The notes beneath the pieces were generated by a model. The model did not search any database. It was given only the letters and a program-made list of their open reading frames with translations, and was not told the DNA's origin. From Stictocephala bisonia (lineage: Eukaryota > Arthropoda > Insecta > Hemiptera > Membracidae), in assembly GCA_035578905.1 (NCBI GenBank), contig JAQJVL010000031.1:1946059-2010058 (forward strand): 64,000 nt of DNA. The letters run 5' to 3'. A program made the translations under genes and the position numbers. Below, piece after piece: positions 10,436 to 24,100 of the stretch. Within the stretch, counting starts at the first letter, position 1, and every line of letters begins with the position of its first letter.

Positions 10436-12778
10436 TATATATACTAGGCAAAATTAGGTATAACTGAGACCTTCTCTAAGACCCAATCTTAGAGTCAAGA
10501 TGTTAGATTAACAATAATGTTAAAAGGTACAATGAAGCAAATTTGAAAATTAATTTTACTATACTGTCAGTAAAAATTATGTAATTTGTTAGCAATATGG
10601 TGCATCAATTGTTTAGTTCAAAAATTAATTAACGTTTGATATTGATTAATACAAATGAATTAAATTAAAAAATAAAGCTATTAGTTTTGCTTCTGTGCAT
10701 ATCTCTACTAAGGGGTATTCTCTTATTGTTTTTTATACATTAAAAATTGCTTTAAAGAAATTTTCCTAGTAATTGGTGGTATGATTTATTATTTTAAGTT
10801 TACATCTTTTGTCGTATAAGTGAAGAGTTTATCAGCAAGTGAATTTGTTGTGTGATTTTGTATTTTTAGGTCTAGAGAACAAATTCCAGAAGTTAATTTT
10901 TGAAGGACATAACTTACACATAAGCATGTAAACTAAGATAATTTTATATTTTCAATGCTATGTATATTCATTTGTTGGATGCATGAAGAGAGACAATACT
11001 GATAAACGTATGTACTAAACAGTGCTTTAGAGCCCTTATATTGAGCTTTTGAAACCACAACTCAAATCTTGTTAGTAGATTGTATCTTTGGAGGACACTT
11101 TCTTATGAAGCAGAGATAGTTTCAGTGTATATCAATGGAATAATTTGGCAATAAATTGCCAGCTTATAATTTTAGCAACAGTATTTTCTGCCAACTCATT
11201 CACTTTAATGACTGTTGGACAGAATACAGAATTCGCAGTGCAGTTAATTTTATGAATTTATTATCCCTGTAATATAATTACTATTGAAGAATTTGTCCCT
11301 CTGGGAACACATTTAATTTATATTTTAGGATATCCTTGTGCAATACTATTACATTTCTTATTACTATTTAAAAGACAGTGTTAGTCATATAGCTATTCAA
11401 TGTAATTCTAGCTCTGTGATGTGTGGTAGATACATGAATAGGTAATTTAGAGTGTTTAGTTAATTAATGTTTTGATTAGTACTTTCATAACAAATTAAAA
11501 ATTTGTTGTATAAACGAACATATATCATTTCCTGCTGAACTGTTTGGTGTGTATACTTCATCTAATTACAAGACTTTGCTGTAATGGCTCTATATTAATC
11601 ACATTAAAAGAGATTCACATTAAAATTAAATTAAGGAATAATGATTACTGCAAGTAACTAACGCTTTGAAGCATTTAATCCAGTTTGCAACGAATCTGCC
11701 GGCTCCTTTTTGAATTAGTTCTTAATTTAATTTTTTTACAAATTTGTTTTTAAATCTTGCTTCCTGATCTGAATCTATATTTACATTAACCCTTGTGAAA
11801 ACAAGTTCTGAAGACGTTAATATGTTTTTCCTTATAACATGTTTTGTTCTAATTTTCATTTAATAACGTAAATAAATAACCAAGGTAACAAATATAATCA
11901 AGTAATATGTTACATGAAATTTGTATAACCTTGTCTGTTTGTAAGTGCATTGCCGAATCCCTACTACTGCCTTGTTTAGATGGCAGCTGTTTGTCAGTAG
12001 CTAAGTCGTGTTTATGTTGTCAACAGTGCTATTTACATCGTGTCTTCTTTATAATTAGTTGGAGTATTTGATTGTATATGTTGTCTTTTGTGTACTATGT
12101 TTATACTTGGAACCAGATTATGTTATTTTCTGCATGTTTAGCACGACAATATTTACATTGCTGGAAAATTGCTGTTTTTAAGGTTTTGTTTGAACTCTGA
12201 GTAAATAACTCAGTCTTATTCAAAGTGAAACTTTCTTTAGTTGTTTATAAACATATTCCCTTAAAAAAACATGTATGCTTATTTCTCAATAAATAATTAT
12301 TTTAATATACGTAGGGGTGGTTCCAAAATTTATTTTAAACATTTTTTTAATTTACTTATGAGATATAAGAAAGGTTAATTTTTTATCTATTATCTATCTA
12401 ATTCATCTAAAAGTAATATTTTCTCCATTTTATAGTCTATCACATAGGGCTGCAAAAACCTTCAAAATAGCCACCTATTTCTGGATCACTTTGTATTATA
12501 GACAGGTCTCAGAAAGGTTAAATCTGTTTAAAACTTGCAAATCAGGTTGATGCTTTGGAATACGGTACTGATCTAGATTAAAACATTGTAGATTTTTACT
12601 TACCATTGGCTTCTTCAGAGGTATTCTTTATTGGAGGTGAAAAGCTACTTTTACTAACTTAACAACCCTATTCAGTAAAATTTCCCTATTCAGCTACTTA
12701 AATAATAATGAACTTTGAACAGTGCTAAAGTTCTAATGATTATCAATTTTATATTTCTGACTCATTGTATGTAAGTGA
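10436..12778. other. No gene recognised
   Basis: A+T-rich sequence without long reading frames, tandem repeats or transposon ends that I can identify. Confidence 0.4.
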
Positions 12779-12786
12779 CATTGAAG

Positions 12787-13417
12787 CAGTGTTGCCAGAC
12801 TTCTAAGATGAAATTATGGGGGCTGTATGTTAAAATTATGAGGGAACCTTTAAATTATCGTACAATTTTCAGAAAGGTTAATTAATAATTCTTAGCCAAT
12901 TTATCAATATCAATAATCGGAATTGATTTAATTGCCCTTCTATTCAATAAATTAAAATAGAATATTAACACATAAAAGTATATTTTATGTAATATGAACA
13001 ATAAATATTCTATTTCATAAAAAATACTCCAGTGGAAATAAACAATAACACAACAGCACTGTGGACTGAAGAAGTACTACCGGAGATCATGGTCTGATGT
13101 ACAAAACAGTATGATAAGAACTACTGAGTGCTGACTCACACCAGTAACGGATAGATGGAATGAGTATCTGACCAGTAAACAGAAGAATGACAAACTAACA
13201 AGCATAAGGAGTAAGGATGAGAAGTGGGTAAAAAGCTCTAATCAGGAATTAACAGGATGTTGACACTTATCAGGCTGTGCATTTTTATCGTTTCGAAAAT
13301 TATTGTATTTTATTGTTAATTATGCTAAATTATTGTATGTACACACTTTTATTTTACATGGTAAATCTTCAAAATTAATGTACAAAAACGATAATCATCC
13401 TACACCTGGCAACACTG
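12787..13417. mobile_element. hAT-like non-autonomous DNA element
   Basis: Ends are inverted copies: CAGTGTTGCCAG at 12787 and CTGGCAACACTG ending at 13417. Flanks CATTGAAG (12779-12786) and CATTGAGC (13418-13425) look like a diverged 8-bp target duplication, as hAT elements make. Sub-terminal sequence is also partly inverted (ATTATCGTAC near the left, GTACAAAAACGATAAT near the right). No transposase is encoded in its 631 bp. Confidence 0.6.
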
Positions 13418-13425
13418 CATTGAGC

Positions 13426-15285
13426 TATTTCTGGATTTTTTACTCCCTTTGTTTATTCATTGAGGAAACTTAGATGCCTGTCTCTACTATAAATATGTTG
13501 TTCTGATAATCTCTAATACACTTGACGTTGCTCTATGCTTATGTATACTTCATTTAGTCCTTTATTATTTAATTGTGTATTGTATCGTTATAGCTCATTA
13601 TTTTCTAGTGTAGGATGATGTTGGTGTATTTGAAACATTGTTATTTATTTATGTATGTACAACTTATTAATATCTTAAGTATATCTTACTTAAGTAAATA
13701 TAAGAATTTTTAAGACAGTTACAAACATTATTCAGACTGATCTCTACACCACCTTCTGAGTTTATTAATCTTTAGTGTATTTAGTTTGCGAGTTACAAAT
13801 ATATAGATTCATTTCCTAATTCTGAGTTAGGCATTTCTAAATACCATCTTTTATTACAATCATCCAAGTTTTTTACTTGGTACTGCTTTTATAAAGAGGT
13901 ACAGAGGCTCTAAGCGTAGTTTTATGAAAATCTACAGCAACAGCACAAAGTGGTTATTTCCTTGGGTATTGAGTTTATTTGTAGTATTTGCTAAAGTGTT
14001 CTACTTTCTCTAAAGTTTAACAACAACAACAAAAACCAGCTGAATTTTTATATATATATATATATGCAAAGGTTGATAGAACTTTGGGCCTGAACACGTT
14101 TCAATAGCAGTTAAAGGACGTTTGGTTACAATAACAAAGTGCATTTATGCATAAGAATATAATTAATTGATTCGTTGGTCTAGGCTTATGTGAACTTAAT
14201 TGACAAATTCATTTTTTATCAGGGATGTATAATTTTTGTTGCAATATAAGAAATTATCATAACGCTGTATAGATCATTACAAATATTTGTTAATTTGCAC
14301 CTGTTATTGTTGCTTTTGCTAATAGCTTTTGTATTTAAGAATATTTACTGAAGAATTGTATGATCAATAAACATAATACAGTTTACATTACTTAATTTTA
14401 TAACCTTAAAATACATTACGAGTTAGTTATTCACTACCTTAAACTTTTGACTGCAGTAATTTGTTGTTAATTCATTTTTGTAATTGATCAGAACAAAGGT
14501 GTTGAAGTAGTTGGTGAACCCTCTACTTTAACAATGAAAATAAAAGTAACATACTTCTGTTAGGAATACAATTCCAATTTTGTTGCAAATTAAGAATATA
14601 TTTGATCCCCGATTCACTATACCTTTATAATTCTACCAAAGCTAGAACTAATGATATATCATTAAATTATGGATGATAAATAATTTAAATTATAGATGAT
14701 AAATAATTTATTGCGTATTTACGTAGCATACTTCTAGCTTGAAAGCAGGGCCCTTTCATGGGTGGAAGGTTCAAAAGGTAAAAAACCGACATCTTACGTT
14801 AAAGTATGACAGCTGATTTCGTAATATGATTTACGAAATGGTTTTAAAAAGTTAAAATTTTCAGACACATTCTGTGAGCCTTCAATTTGATCAGATGCCT
14901 GGAAGTTCTCATAAACATAAGGCAACATACGTTAGAGTAGCAAGGCCAAATTTTATGTACTTCAAAACATTTGTTTGGGGCTTCACAAGACCTTGCGTAC
15001 TGCCGTTGATGGGCCAAGACACAACTAAGGTAACACTGCGAGTATCAGCGAATGAGCATTGTTCAATTATGTGACATCGGATAAGATGTACTGTATGTAA
15101 AAATATATAACACTCTACTATGCGCACGACAGCTGTTCAATCATTTAGCGTAAATTCATTTAGGGATGAATTAACCCACCATCATTTGTTAAAAATGTTA
15201 TTTTTATGTGCATAGAATAAATTCCTGTTTTCAGTTATGGCCTATGTATATCATGTTTAATACCTTCATAATTGAGAATAGAAAG
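13426..15285. other. No gene recognised
   Basis: A+T-rich. Contains a short TA microsatellite at about 14049-14065 and nothing else I can name. Confidence 0.4.
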
Positions 15286-15325
15286 GTAATTAATTACCTT
15301 ATGTATTTAATTTAATGTATTAAAT

Positions 15326-15358
15326 AGTACATAAGGTAATTTAATTACCTTATGTACT
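15326..15358. repeat. Perfect 16-bp-arm palindrome
   Basis: AGTACATAAGGTAATT, a single T, then its exact reverse complement. A further ATTACCTTATGTA copy lies just upstream at about 15292-15305. Probably the core of a small foldback repeat. Confidence 0.8.
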
Positions 15359-16797
15359 GTTTAATTCATAATATAGGCTAGATTTTGTAAACCATAGAAA
15401 AGAAAGAAACATAGATTGCATCTAATATTGGGATAAACGGGTGTTGATTTAAAGAAACTTGGGGTGTCGAGTAGTTGGCTCTCCAGTTTGCCGGGCAGAT
15501 GAAAGAGCCAGTACTGATGTCAGTTCTTACTTTATTCTCCTCCAGATATTCAAGGATAAAGCTAGTAACTATTATTACAGATTTATAGATGTACATTAGT
15601 ACAAACTGCCATCGAGCCGTTTTATGTGGCCCATACAAAAGCAACCTCTCACTGTGTTGTTAGGTGATTATTTCAGGTTACTAGAAAATGATGTGTATTT
15701 TTTCGATTACTCATATTTTATTATATCACACAACACAAGAAACTAAGTCTAAATAAATTAGAAGTTTATTAACAAACAAGCTGCAGGAACATGTATTTTT
15801 ACAATTTGCAATAGTGACTATACAAATTAGTGAATTTAAATTAATTGTTCAAGCAAGAAAATTTGATTTTACAAGCACAAGCAATTTTTTAATTAGAATA
15901 TATGGTCAAAGCAGTTTGATGCGAGAAACATTCTTGTTAAGTTTCATTACTCAATGCTGAACTAAATAAAAACAAAATTATATACAAAAAGAACCACGAA
16001 GAACAGTATATTATTAAAAAATCGTTAACATCAAATTTAAAGAAAAAAAAAAACTTTAAAGATTATGAAAAAAAAAATATATTCTTACAGAAAACCAATT
16101 TTGAAAGAGCTTTGAAGTTGGATTATTTTGTTCATATTGAAATAAAAAATTGTTTATCTTTAACTGATACATAAAGATCAATATGCCTGATGAGTTTGAA
16201 ACATCAACTAAGCAGCTGGATAAAAGTGCTCATTTATTTAGAACAACTAAATAGTTTGTGGCAATCATAGATACAAACTAGTTCTAAAGTTTGTTCACAG
16301 AGTAAATACAAACCACAGAAGCTAAAAAATGTGTGAGGGACTATTTATTTGGTCCACAAAAATGTAGCTAAAATATGAAAAATATATTTATCAGTCTATA
16401 CACAAATATATGTTACTTGGCACTTTTGACGTTAAGAGTAAAAACACTACCTGCAGTCAAAGAAGCTAAGCTTAACACTATAACACACTGTCGAAATCTC
16501 ACTTGTTAAAAACAATCTTATAAGATTCAAAATTAAAATTAACAACAACAAAAATAAATTTTTCTTTATGGCTCCTATTTGTATACAACATACATGGCAC
16601 TAGTCTTTTCATTAAGACGTCTATAAAGTTTACAGGATTCTAATTAATCAGCTTTCATTAGAAATGCACTAAATGGAATACATTAATTTTGTAGCAGTTA
16701 AATTATAATTGCCATGTGAAGTGTTTGAAATGAATGTATGAATTTCCAATGGAATGAAATAAATTACTTCACAAATAAATTTACTTTCAGCTTACTT
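15359..16797. other. No gene recognised
   Basis: A+T-rich, with homopolymer A runs near 16040-16080. No family resemblance seen. Confidence 0.4.
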
Positions 16798-16799
16798 TA

Positions 16800-17786
16800 C
16801 TGTCGGCACAGAAATTATGTGCACCCAAGTTAGAAGGTTGTTTCCTAAGGAACTAAGAGGCCTACGAAAAATCTTATCACACCATTGTTTTTCTCGTTTA
16901 ATTATACGTTGTGATATATGTATTTTAAACCTTGTTACAAGCTTAATAAATTTCTATCTTAGTTAGAAAAAGTACAGAAATTTTAACCAGTTTTCACTGT
17001 ACATCAAATTTACAACGTTATTACTCAAAAACCCGTTAATGTAACACATTTATATTTCAATAAATAGTTGATACGAATGATTTCTATAAGTTTTATAAAT
17101 TTTAGGATTCCAATTATTCAACAAAAAAAGTTCTTGTGAATTCCCTGAAACTTTGTTTTCTTGGCTTCTGAAGGTCGTAAAATTGATTACTTAGTCTTCT
17201 TGTAATCCTTATAACATGTATAGTTACGATACATTACTTTTATATTTGTAAGTAAATGCAGTGAATTAAAATCGATTTGATTCAATTAAAAATAACCTGA
17301 AATTGATTTAAATCAATATAAAATCACTAAATCTGACTACACATATGAAACTGATATATCATAACTATATATGTCATAAGGATTACAAGAAGGCCAAGCA
17401 ATCAATTTTATAACTACCAGAAGCTGAGAAAACAATGTTTCAGGGAATTGATAAGAACTTTTATCGATTAGTTTGAATCCTAAAATTTATAAAACTTATA
17501 GAAATCATTCTTATCAACTATGAATTGAAATATAAATGCATTACATCAACGGGTTTTTGAGTAATAACGGTGTAAATTTGATGTACAGTGAAAAATAGTT
17601 AAAATTCCTGTGCTTTTTTTGTTCTAACTAGAGTAGAAATTTATTAATCTTGTAAGAAAGTTTACAATGCATATGTCCTAATCTACAAACAAGAAAAACA
17701 ATGGCGTGATTAAATTTGTTGTAGGCCTCTTAGTTCCTTAGCAAACAACCTTCAAACTCAGGTGCACATAATTTCTGCGCCGACAG
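16800..17786. mobile_element. Foldback (near-palindromic) TA-duplicating element, family F copy 1
   Basis: The 987-bp element is almost one long inverted repeat. The left end CTGTCGGCACAGAAATTATG and the right end (reverse complement CTGTCGGCGCAGAAATTATG) are followed inward by arms of about 420 bp that stay complementary to the centre near 17220-17370. Examples are CTAAGGAACTAAGAGGCCTA against TAGGCCTCTTAGTTCCTTAG, and matching CATAAGGATTACAAGAAG with CTTCTTGTAATCCTTATA. It is flanked by TA on both sides (16798-16799, 17787-17788), which fits a Tc1/mariner-class MITE. No protein is encoded. A relative sits at 59492-60207. Confidence 0.85.
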
Positions 17787-18436
17787 TAGTGGTAAATATA
17801 GACATGTACAACAAATTTGATGTGTAACTGTAAAAATTTAACTAAACTCATTTTATAAGTAGATGATTGTCCTTTAAATTCAAGATAAACATTTCTGGAA
17901 ATATTAAATATATTTGATTTTTTAACCATATAAATTTCTTGAGACTTTTTAAAATCTTAAAATAATAGTGGCAGAGATTCTAATCTTATACATTGCTAAG
18001 AAATGAATGGAAAAATAAAAAGCACAGTACCGTTACACAACAAATTTAAACCAAAATGTATATCAGTTTATTAGTTAAAATTGTACTAAGATTATTATTA
18101 AACATAGCTCATTTACAGTTTTAGCTGTGGTATGCAGTTGTGGAAATCAATAACATTTTTACAATGACTATTGGTTAAGTAAGTCTTTGTATTGATAGAT
18201 GTTTATACATGGTATAAAGTTGAATTTAGAACAATATCTTTAACAATTAATTATGGGTTTTTACATCATTAAATTACTTAAAACAGATAATCAGTCTTTT
18301 GGATTCATAAAAGAGATCATAGAAGAGCAATAAATTAAACAAATGTAACAATGCTGAAATCTAGTCATAGATATTGTCTGACTATTGTATCTGACAGCTC
18401 AAAAAATGAATGTCTTGAACAAATTGTTTTTTATGG

Positions 18437-18528
18437 GTCGACTGCAAAAAAAAACCTTCCTTAACCTCAGTCTCACGCACTGGTCAATGAGTTACACACT
18501 GACAGAGGGTTTTTTTCAAGCAGTTGAC
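18437..18528. repeat. Imperfect hairpin, about 90 bp
   Basis: GTCGACTGC plus an A-run and CCTTCC at the left faces GGTTTTTTTCAAGCAGTTGAC at the right, with CTCAGTC and GACAGAG pairing inward. May be a small transposon or a structured RNA. There is no further support for either. Confidence 0.4.
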
Positions 18529-19203
18529 TTATAGTACATTTTCAAAATGCAATCATTAAACTTAACAATCGTACACGTAAATAAAAATAACAATAAATAG
18601 TACATGTAAAAACCAGAAACAACAGAAGTTGCCATAATAAGCTAAAAATTTAAGTTAACTTATTTATAAGGGCGTCTTATGAAGATATAGTAAAAAAAAT
18701 TTGTAAAGCTGGCTGATATTGAACAAAAGCAGTCATAATCCTCACACTGCATAAATTAAACAATTTCAGATTAATATTAGTGAAGATGACTGCATCAGAT
18801 TTAAAAGCACAACCAATTGGTATATCTGTAACAAATTTAAAATATATAAATATATCAATCAAGAAAATAACAAAAATTGTAAGAAAATGGTAGATAAGTT
18901 TGTTAAGAATAGTACTAAAAAATAAAATGAATTACAGCTAAGATTATTGTTACAATTGTATAATTATTACAAAACAGGTAAGTACCTGGGCTTCACTATG
19001 GTGTTTTGTTTTTGTTGCTGCAGCTAATGCCAAGAATCCCTGTTCAGGGCTACTTAAGTACATCATGGGTGGCAAACCAAGTTGATCACAGGTAGTTAGT
19101 TACCCAAGTTGATCATGGACTACTCAATTAGGCAAGTGGCTAATCAAGTAATTGGAAATTTATTAAATTAATGTAAAACAGAACTGAGATAGAAAACTTG
19201 ATA

Positions 19204-19234
19204 CAGTAGACTCTTACTAATCAGACATCTACGG
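19204..19234 (+). mobile_element. Possible pogo/Tigger terminal repeat, one end only
   Basis: CAGTAGACTCTTACTAATCA followed by GACATCTACGGGACC, directly after a TA, resembles Tigger-type ends (CAGTAGAGTCTC...ATCCGAC). A convincing partner end was not found. TTGATTATGCCGAATATCTT near 20480 is only a weak candidate. Confidence 0.35.
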
Positions 19235-20977
19235 GACCAAACAGTCAAATAAAAATGACAATTTACACAAGTATTAATGATTTAATGAAAACTCAATCTA
19301 AAAAGAGCACAGTAGAACACTACAGTACATACATCAATTAAAAAAGGACAAATTAAAGGCATTTATGACAAATAAAATGTAATTACATGTTCTATCAAAA
19401 AGTAAAGGCAATGTTACCCTGCATCATGTTTTAATAATTTTCCATTTATCTTAACCTGTTTTCTTTTCAAATTTAACTCAGAAATTTGATGTGTATAAAA
19501 CATCTCAGTAATTTTATGATGTTTTATTACTATAATAAGTGAAATATTGCGTCTATGTTTAAAACTCGAATTTTCAAGCTTTGCCACCACCAAATCAGCT
19601 AAATCTAAAAAAAATTGAGTTGTACCACTAGAAGGGGTTAACATACTTTTTAACAAAAAAAATTACAGTATAATAGTGCATTTATCGAACTGTAAGTTTC
19701 GAAAAGGCAGCAGATTACTGATGCTGAAAAAAGAAACAAATATGACGCACTTGAGACCGTAAACAAAATCACCTGTGCTCACATTCAAACCGAAAATTCG
19801 TCTTGTGTAACTCACCCTTGTCATAGTAACAAGTATCAGACTAGAAATGGGCCACTATATATTTACCTACGCATCAGATATTTGTTATTTTTCCTTACGC
19901 TGCATGCTTACATTGTTAAAAAAATAACCTCTTATGTCAAGTGCACCATCCAAAGCTCTCTTATTTGTATGATGAATGATAACAAAGGCTCTGATTGGCT
20001 ATTAACAGGATCTTTATTATCTACCTTATTTTAGGCTTTTGAGATAAAATATTTTAAAATCCTTTCTTAGTATGCATATAAATCCTATAAGGAATATTTG
20101 AGTCAAGTTTGATAGTCCAAAGCTCCATAGTTTTGAGAAACTGTGACTAGCCAAGTGTCTCGGTGCAGCCCCCATTGTGTGAGTGTATGAGGGATACTGC
20201 AAGACAACCATGATAGGTGGAGCTCTGTCAATGTGGGTGTGCTGCACCACCAGCAGCCAGACTTAGTTTTTGCTGTCAGTCAGCCGTGGTCCGTAGAGAT
20301 GTTCCCCTTTGCACATGCACAATGGCACTGAATAACAATGCGCTCCCCACAATAGTTTTATCTTTGGGACAATGTTCTTTATAGTTTTAAGTTTTGTTGT
20401 TTTATATTAAGTACAAAATACATTTCTACTCAGATTAACGATTGTTAAAGAATAAATTGTAGCCTAAAAAAAAAATGGTTTTGATTATGCCGAATATCTT
20501 AATACTATTTTTGTATAATCTGTTACTTTCATATTTTACACAATTTAGCTTACCTTTGATATGTACATACTGCAATAGTATGTTAGCAAGTTTTAATTTT
20601 GTAAGGACTCATTTACAGTGTCACTCTGTATATGGCATATGTTGACCCTTGCTATAGACACAAGTGCGTGAGGCCGATTCTCTGTTTGTAGAACTAAATT
20701 GACTGGAATCTAATTTTTCATGGCAAACTGACTTGATTCAGAATATAGTTAACAAAATCAGAGATAAGCTGGAACTTAAGGCATCCATCAACTGGAACCA
20801 GTCATACTCAAGGAAAAGCGCAGCCTGGAACTCGGCGGCCCATTATTATTCATTATATAATCATTTAATAATCTAAACACACCTTAAAATAATGACATAT
20901 TTGTGTCCGTATCTCGCATATGAATTTATTCATTAAAAAAACACTAATAAACTTACCCTTTAAACGTTTGCTGGTTG

Positions 20978-21122
20978 TCATGACCTTGCATGAGTCTTTA
21001 CACTGATATCAAATACTGTAGAGTCCTCATCATCATCCTCATTTTCCAAAGGGGTCATTTCAACATCTTCCCTGCTTGCGATCACTCCATATCGTCTCAC
21101 TTTGTAATTTCGTCGCCTTAAC
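20978..21122 (-). CDS. FAM174-like gene, last coding exon (cytosolic tail)
   Basis: Acceptor CATGAACAG at 21123-21131, then a phase completing an Arg codon and 47 residues: LRRRNYKVRRYGVIASREDV, EMTPLENEDDDEDSTVFD, ISVKTHARS, stop. Clusters of basic residues just after the membrane and the acidic end match FAM174A. A strong donor (AAAGG then GTAAGT at 20956-20951) lies just after the stop, so the 3' untranslated region is probably spliced as well. Confidence 0.8.
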
Positions 21123-24100
21123 CTGTTCATGATAACTTACTTTAGAAAACAAGAAAATTAGGCATGCTTACTTCTGCATATATGTTTATCTCTGTAATGC
21201 TTCAATAAATTAATTTTTAATAATATATTGCAGGTTACAAATTCAATGTTACTAAACTATATGCCATAGTTTAACACATTCGCTGCTGATGACTCGGTTC
21301 CACACCATGCTCTGTGTAAGCGCATGTCATGTTGTTCGTTTTGTGTTATTACCTTAGTGTTTCCAGCATTTGTTGGGGCACTGAGATTCGTTGTGAGCAC
21401 TCTACAAACATTACTATTTGTTATATATGAATACAAAATTTTCTATTAATAAAAGCAAATATTTGTTATATTTAACTGCTCCAGGTGAAGGGTATCCCTA
21501 ATAGGTTAGCAGCGAACACGTTAATAGATGGTCTAAATAACATCTTTTTATAGCCGACTTTTCATTCTGATGCCATCCTATACTAGTTTTAAGGCTACAA
21601 ATCCAAGATCTCTTAGTCATACTATTAAATGCTCTAAAATTGTAACATCTACAACATTGTACCTAAGAAATCTTCAATTTCTTTTCAGTAGATTGGTTTT
21701 CCTGTAGGCCTAATTTATAGACATTGTATTTTGGCCAGAACTGATTGAATACCTGTGATCATTTACATATTTTAGAAACAGTACTGGACCGAGACCCCAT
21801 TAAAACCCCAGCAATTTTTTAGATAGAGGTTAGTACATAGTAAAATAATTAATTTAAAGTCCTTTGTTAATATACCTGATGGATTTTCCATTGTGAATGT
21901 ATTGAATCGATTCTAGATCAATGTAGGACACTTACCATATAGCATGCCCAGTATTCTAGATCTACATGTCACAGTTGGTATAGATTTGTAGTATATAATA
22001 TAGACAAGCCAATACAAGCTATATTCTGTTCGCTGAGAGTTGAGTGAGGATTTGCCTAGACTACTGTCACAATGGCGGTGGCCAATAACAAAAGGGTGTC
22101 CTGGTGAACCCTTGATTTACAACAAGACTGATTCATTGGTATCCCTAGTCGGCAGTCAGTCAGTTAGGCTCAGGCAAGAGGGAGAGTTCACCACTACAGC
22201 AACATGTGAACGCCTTTGAATCAGCGTAGGAACGTTAATATCGATGGTGTGAGAGATGATCAAATTAATGTAGATTATGGTATAATACAGGGAAGTACCC
22301 TTGGCCCTCTGCTTTTCCTAATCTACATAAACAATATTTCTTATGTCAAAATTAGAGGAAAATTATTTTTGTTTGCTGATGACACGGCCTTAATATCGAC
22401 AGTGTGTACATAGGATGAGGTATATGACCATGCATGCAGGGATCTTATGAATTTAAAAAATTGGTTTGATTACAATATTTTGTCGGTACATGTAGCAAAA
22501 ACCAAAATTCTACCTATACTTTTTGATACTCAGAATGATCCAGGTCCCAGAATGTTAAGGCTACATTCCTGTGGTGATCCACAGTTTATGCCATGCAGCT
22601 GTGGCATAATTGTGCGGGTGGACCATTACAAGTACTTAGGAGTCATTATTGACAATAAATTAAGCTGGGTGCCACATATCCAGTATGTTAAGCAAAAGCT
22701 ACGCAAGATAGTATATGCATTTAACCAGCTTCGTCGGGTTCTCACTCTGGATCACCGTAGGATTGTCTACTTGGCTTACATACAGTTGGTCCTGGAGTAT
22801 GGTATTTTGGCTTGGGGTGAAGTCTCTGCAGCTACCCTCGAGTCATTAGTCGTTACGCAAAGAACTATTATCAAAACACTTTAAAGGACACCTATAAGGT
22901 ATCCCTCTATGCACCTATTTGAAGACTTTCATTTTTTGAATATGAGACAATTCTGGCGTGGTGGCTCAGTGGCTAAGGCTTTGGACTGCGGAGGGCAAGG
23001 TCCAAGGTTCGAATCCCCACTGAGACAACGGTCGGTACTTCAGTCGTTGAATAAAGTTGACGCACAGGCCTGTAGGCCCATGTCAACTTGCGAGTGAAGT
23101 TTTTATTCAAGAACTAAAAAAAAAAAAAATACCAAACTAACTTTTCATTAAAACACTAGTCCTCTACATAAAGAAAAATTAAAACAACTATTTTCAACAT
23201 ACCAAAATACTTACACAACAAGACACAATATACAGTATGGCTATCTTATTCCTAAAATAAAACATAAAATAGATTTGTCAAAGTCATACTATATAGCCCA
23301 CGTAGAATATAGAAATCTTCCAAAGAAGATAGTGGAAGTGGAGAGTGAAAGTGCTGTCGTGTTTAAACGCAGGTTGAGTGTGTGATTGTTTCGAACCGGT
23401 GAGGCGGCTGCTGAGATCCCTGTATTTGTAAATTTATTATCGTTAACAAAAACCTGCTATTTTTTGTTTGTTTTTATGTTAATGAGCTATGCTTCTCTTT
23501 GACTGTTTGATATTTTTATAATGATATCCAAATGTAAATTGTTATGTGATTATTGTAGATTACAATGTTTTACAGTATTATTTTGTGTATTTATGTTTCT
23601 TAGATAAACTGTATCCAGTGATACAAACATGTGACAATGACTGAAAAAGACATACTAATGTCTGTGTGGCAATTATTTCCATAATAAACTTGCTTTGTAT
23701 TATTGTAAGAATAATTAATGGAATAATAAATACTTGCATTCATTCAACTATGTTACACCAGTAGTGGGTAGAGCTTTACTCTCAATTCTTGCTGAATCAA
23801 CATAAATATGTATTACTCTCGAAAAAATATAAATTCATCTAATTCTTCTAGGCCTAACGGCGTACTGCTAAGTATTTTGGATAGATATGTCCTTTTTTTG
23901 CCATAACAATAAATTTAAACGCTTAATAAAAGCTTTTCACCAGCTAAAATAATTAGGGGTATAACTTTAGGGGTATGTAATAAGGTAATGATTATTAATT
24001 ATTATGTAATATCTAAAAAAAGTATCTTTAAGTGTAAATTAGATATGTGTAGATAATTATATGGATACGTTGATAGTAATTTATATGTAAATTAGACGTC

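Larger units (their letters stand above)
17789..20977. other. Downstream flank of the FAM174-like gene; little recognised
   Basis: A+T-rich sequence, probably including 3' untranslated sequence of the minus-strand gene near its right edge. A hairpin lies at 18437-18528 and a Tigger-like end at 19204. The rest shows nothing I can assign. Confidence 0.4.

Noticed and set aside
14874..15127. Overlapping frames on both strands
   Set aside because: No similarity to known proteins. Overlap on opposite strands indicates chance openness in a slightly G+C-richer patch.
22953..23030. tRNA gene
   Set aside because: A and B boxes are present, but the sequence lacks a full cloverleaf and continues into a SINE body with an A tail inside a LINE.
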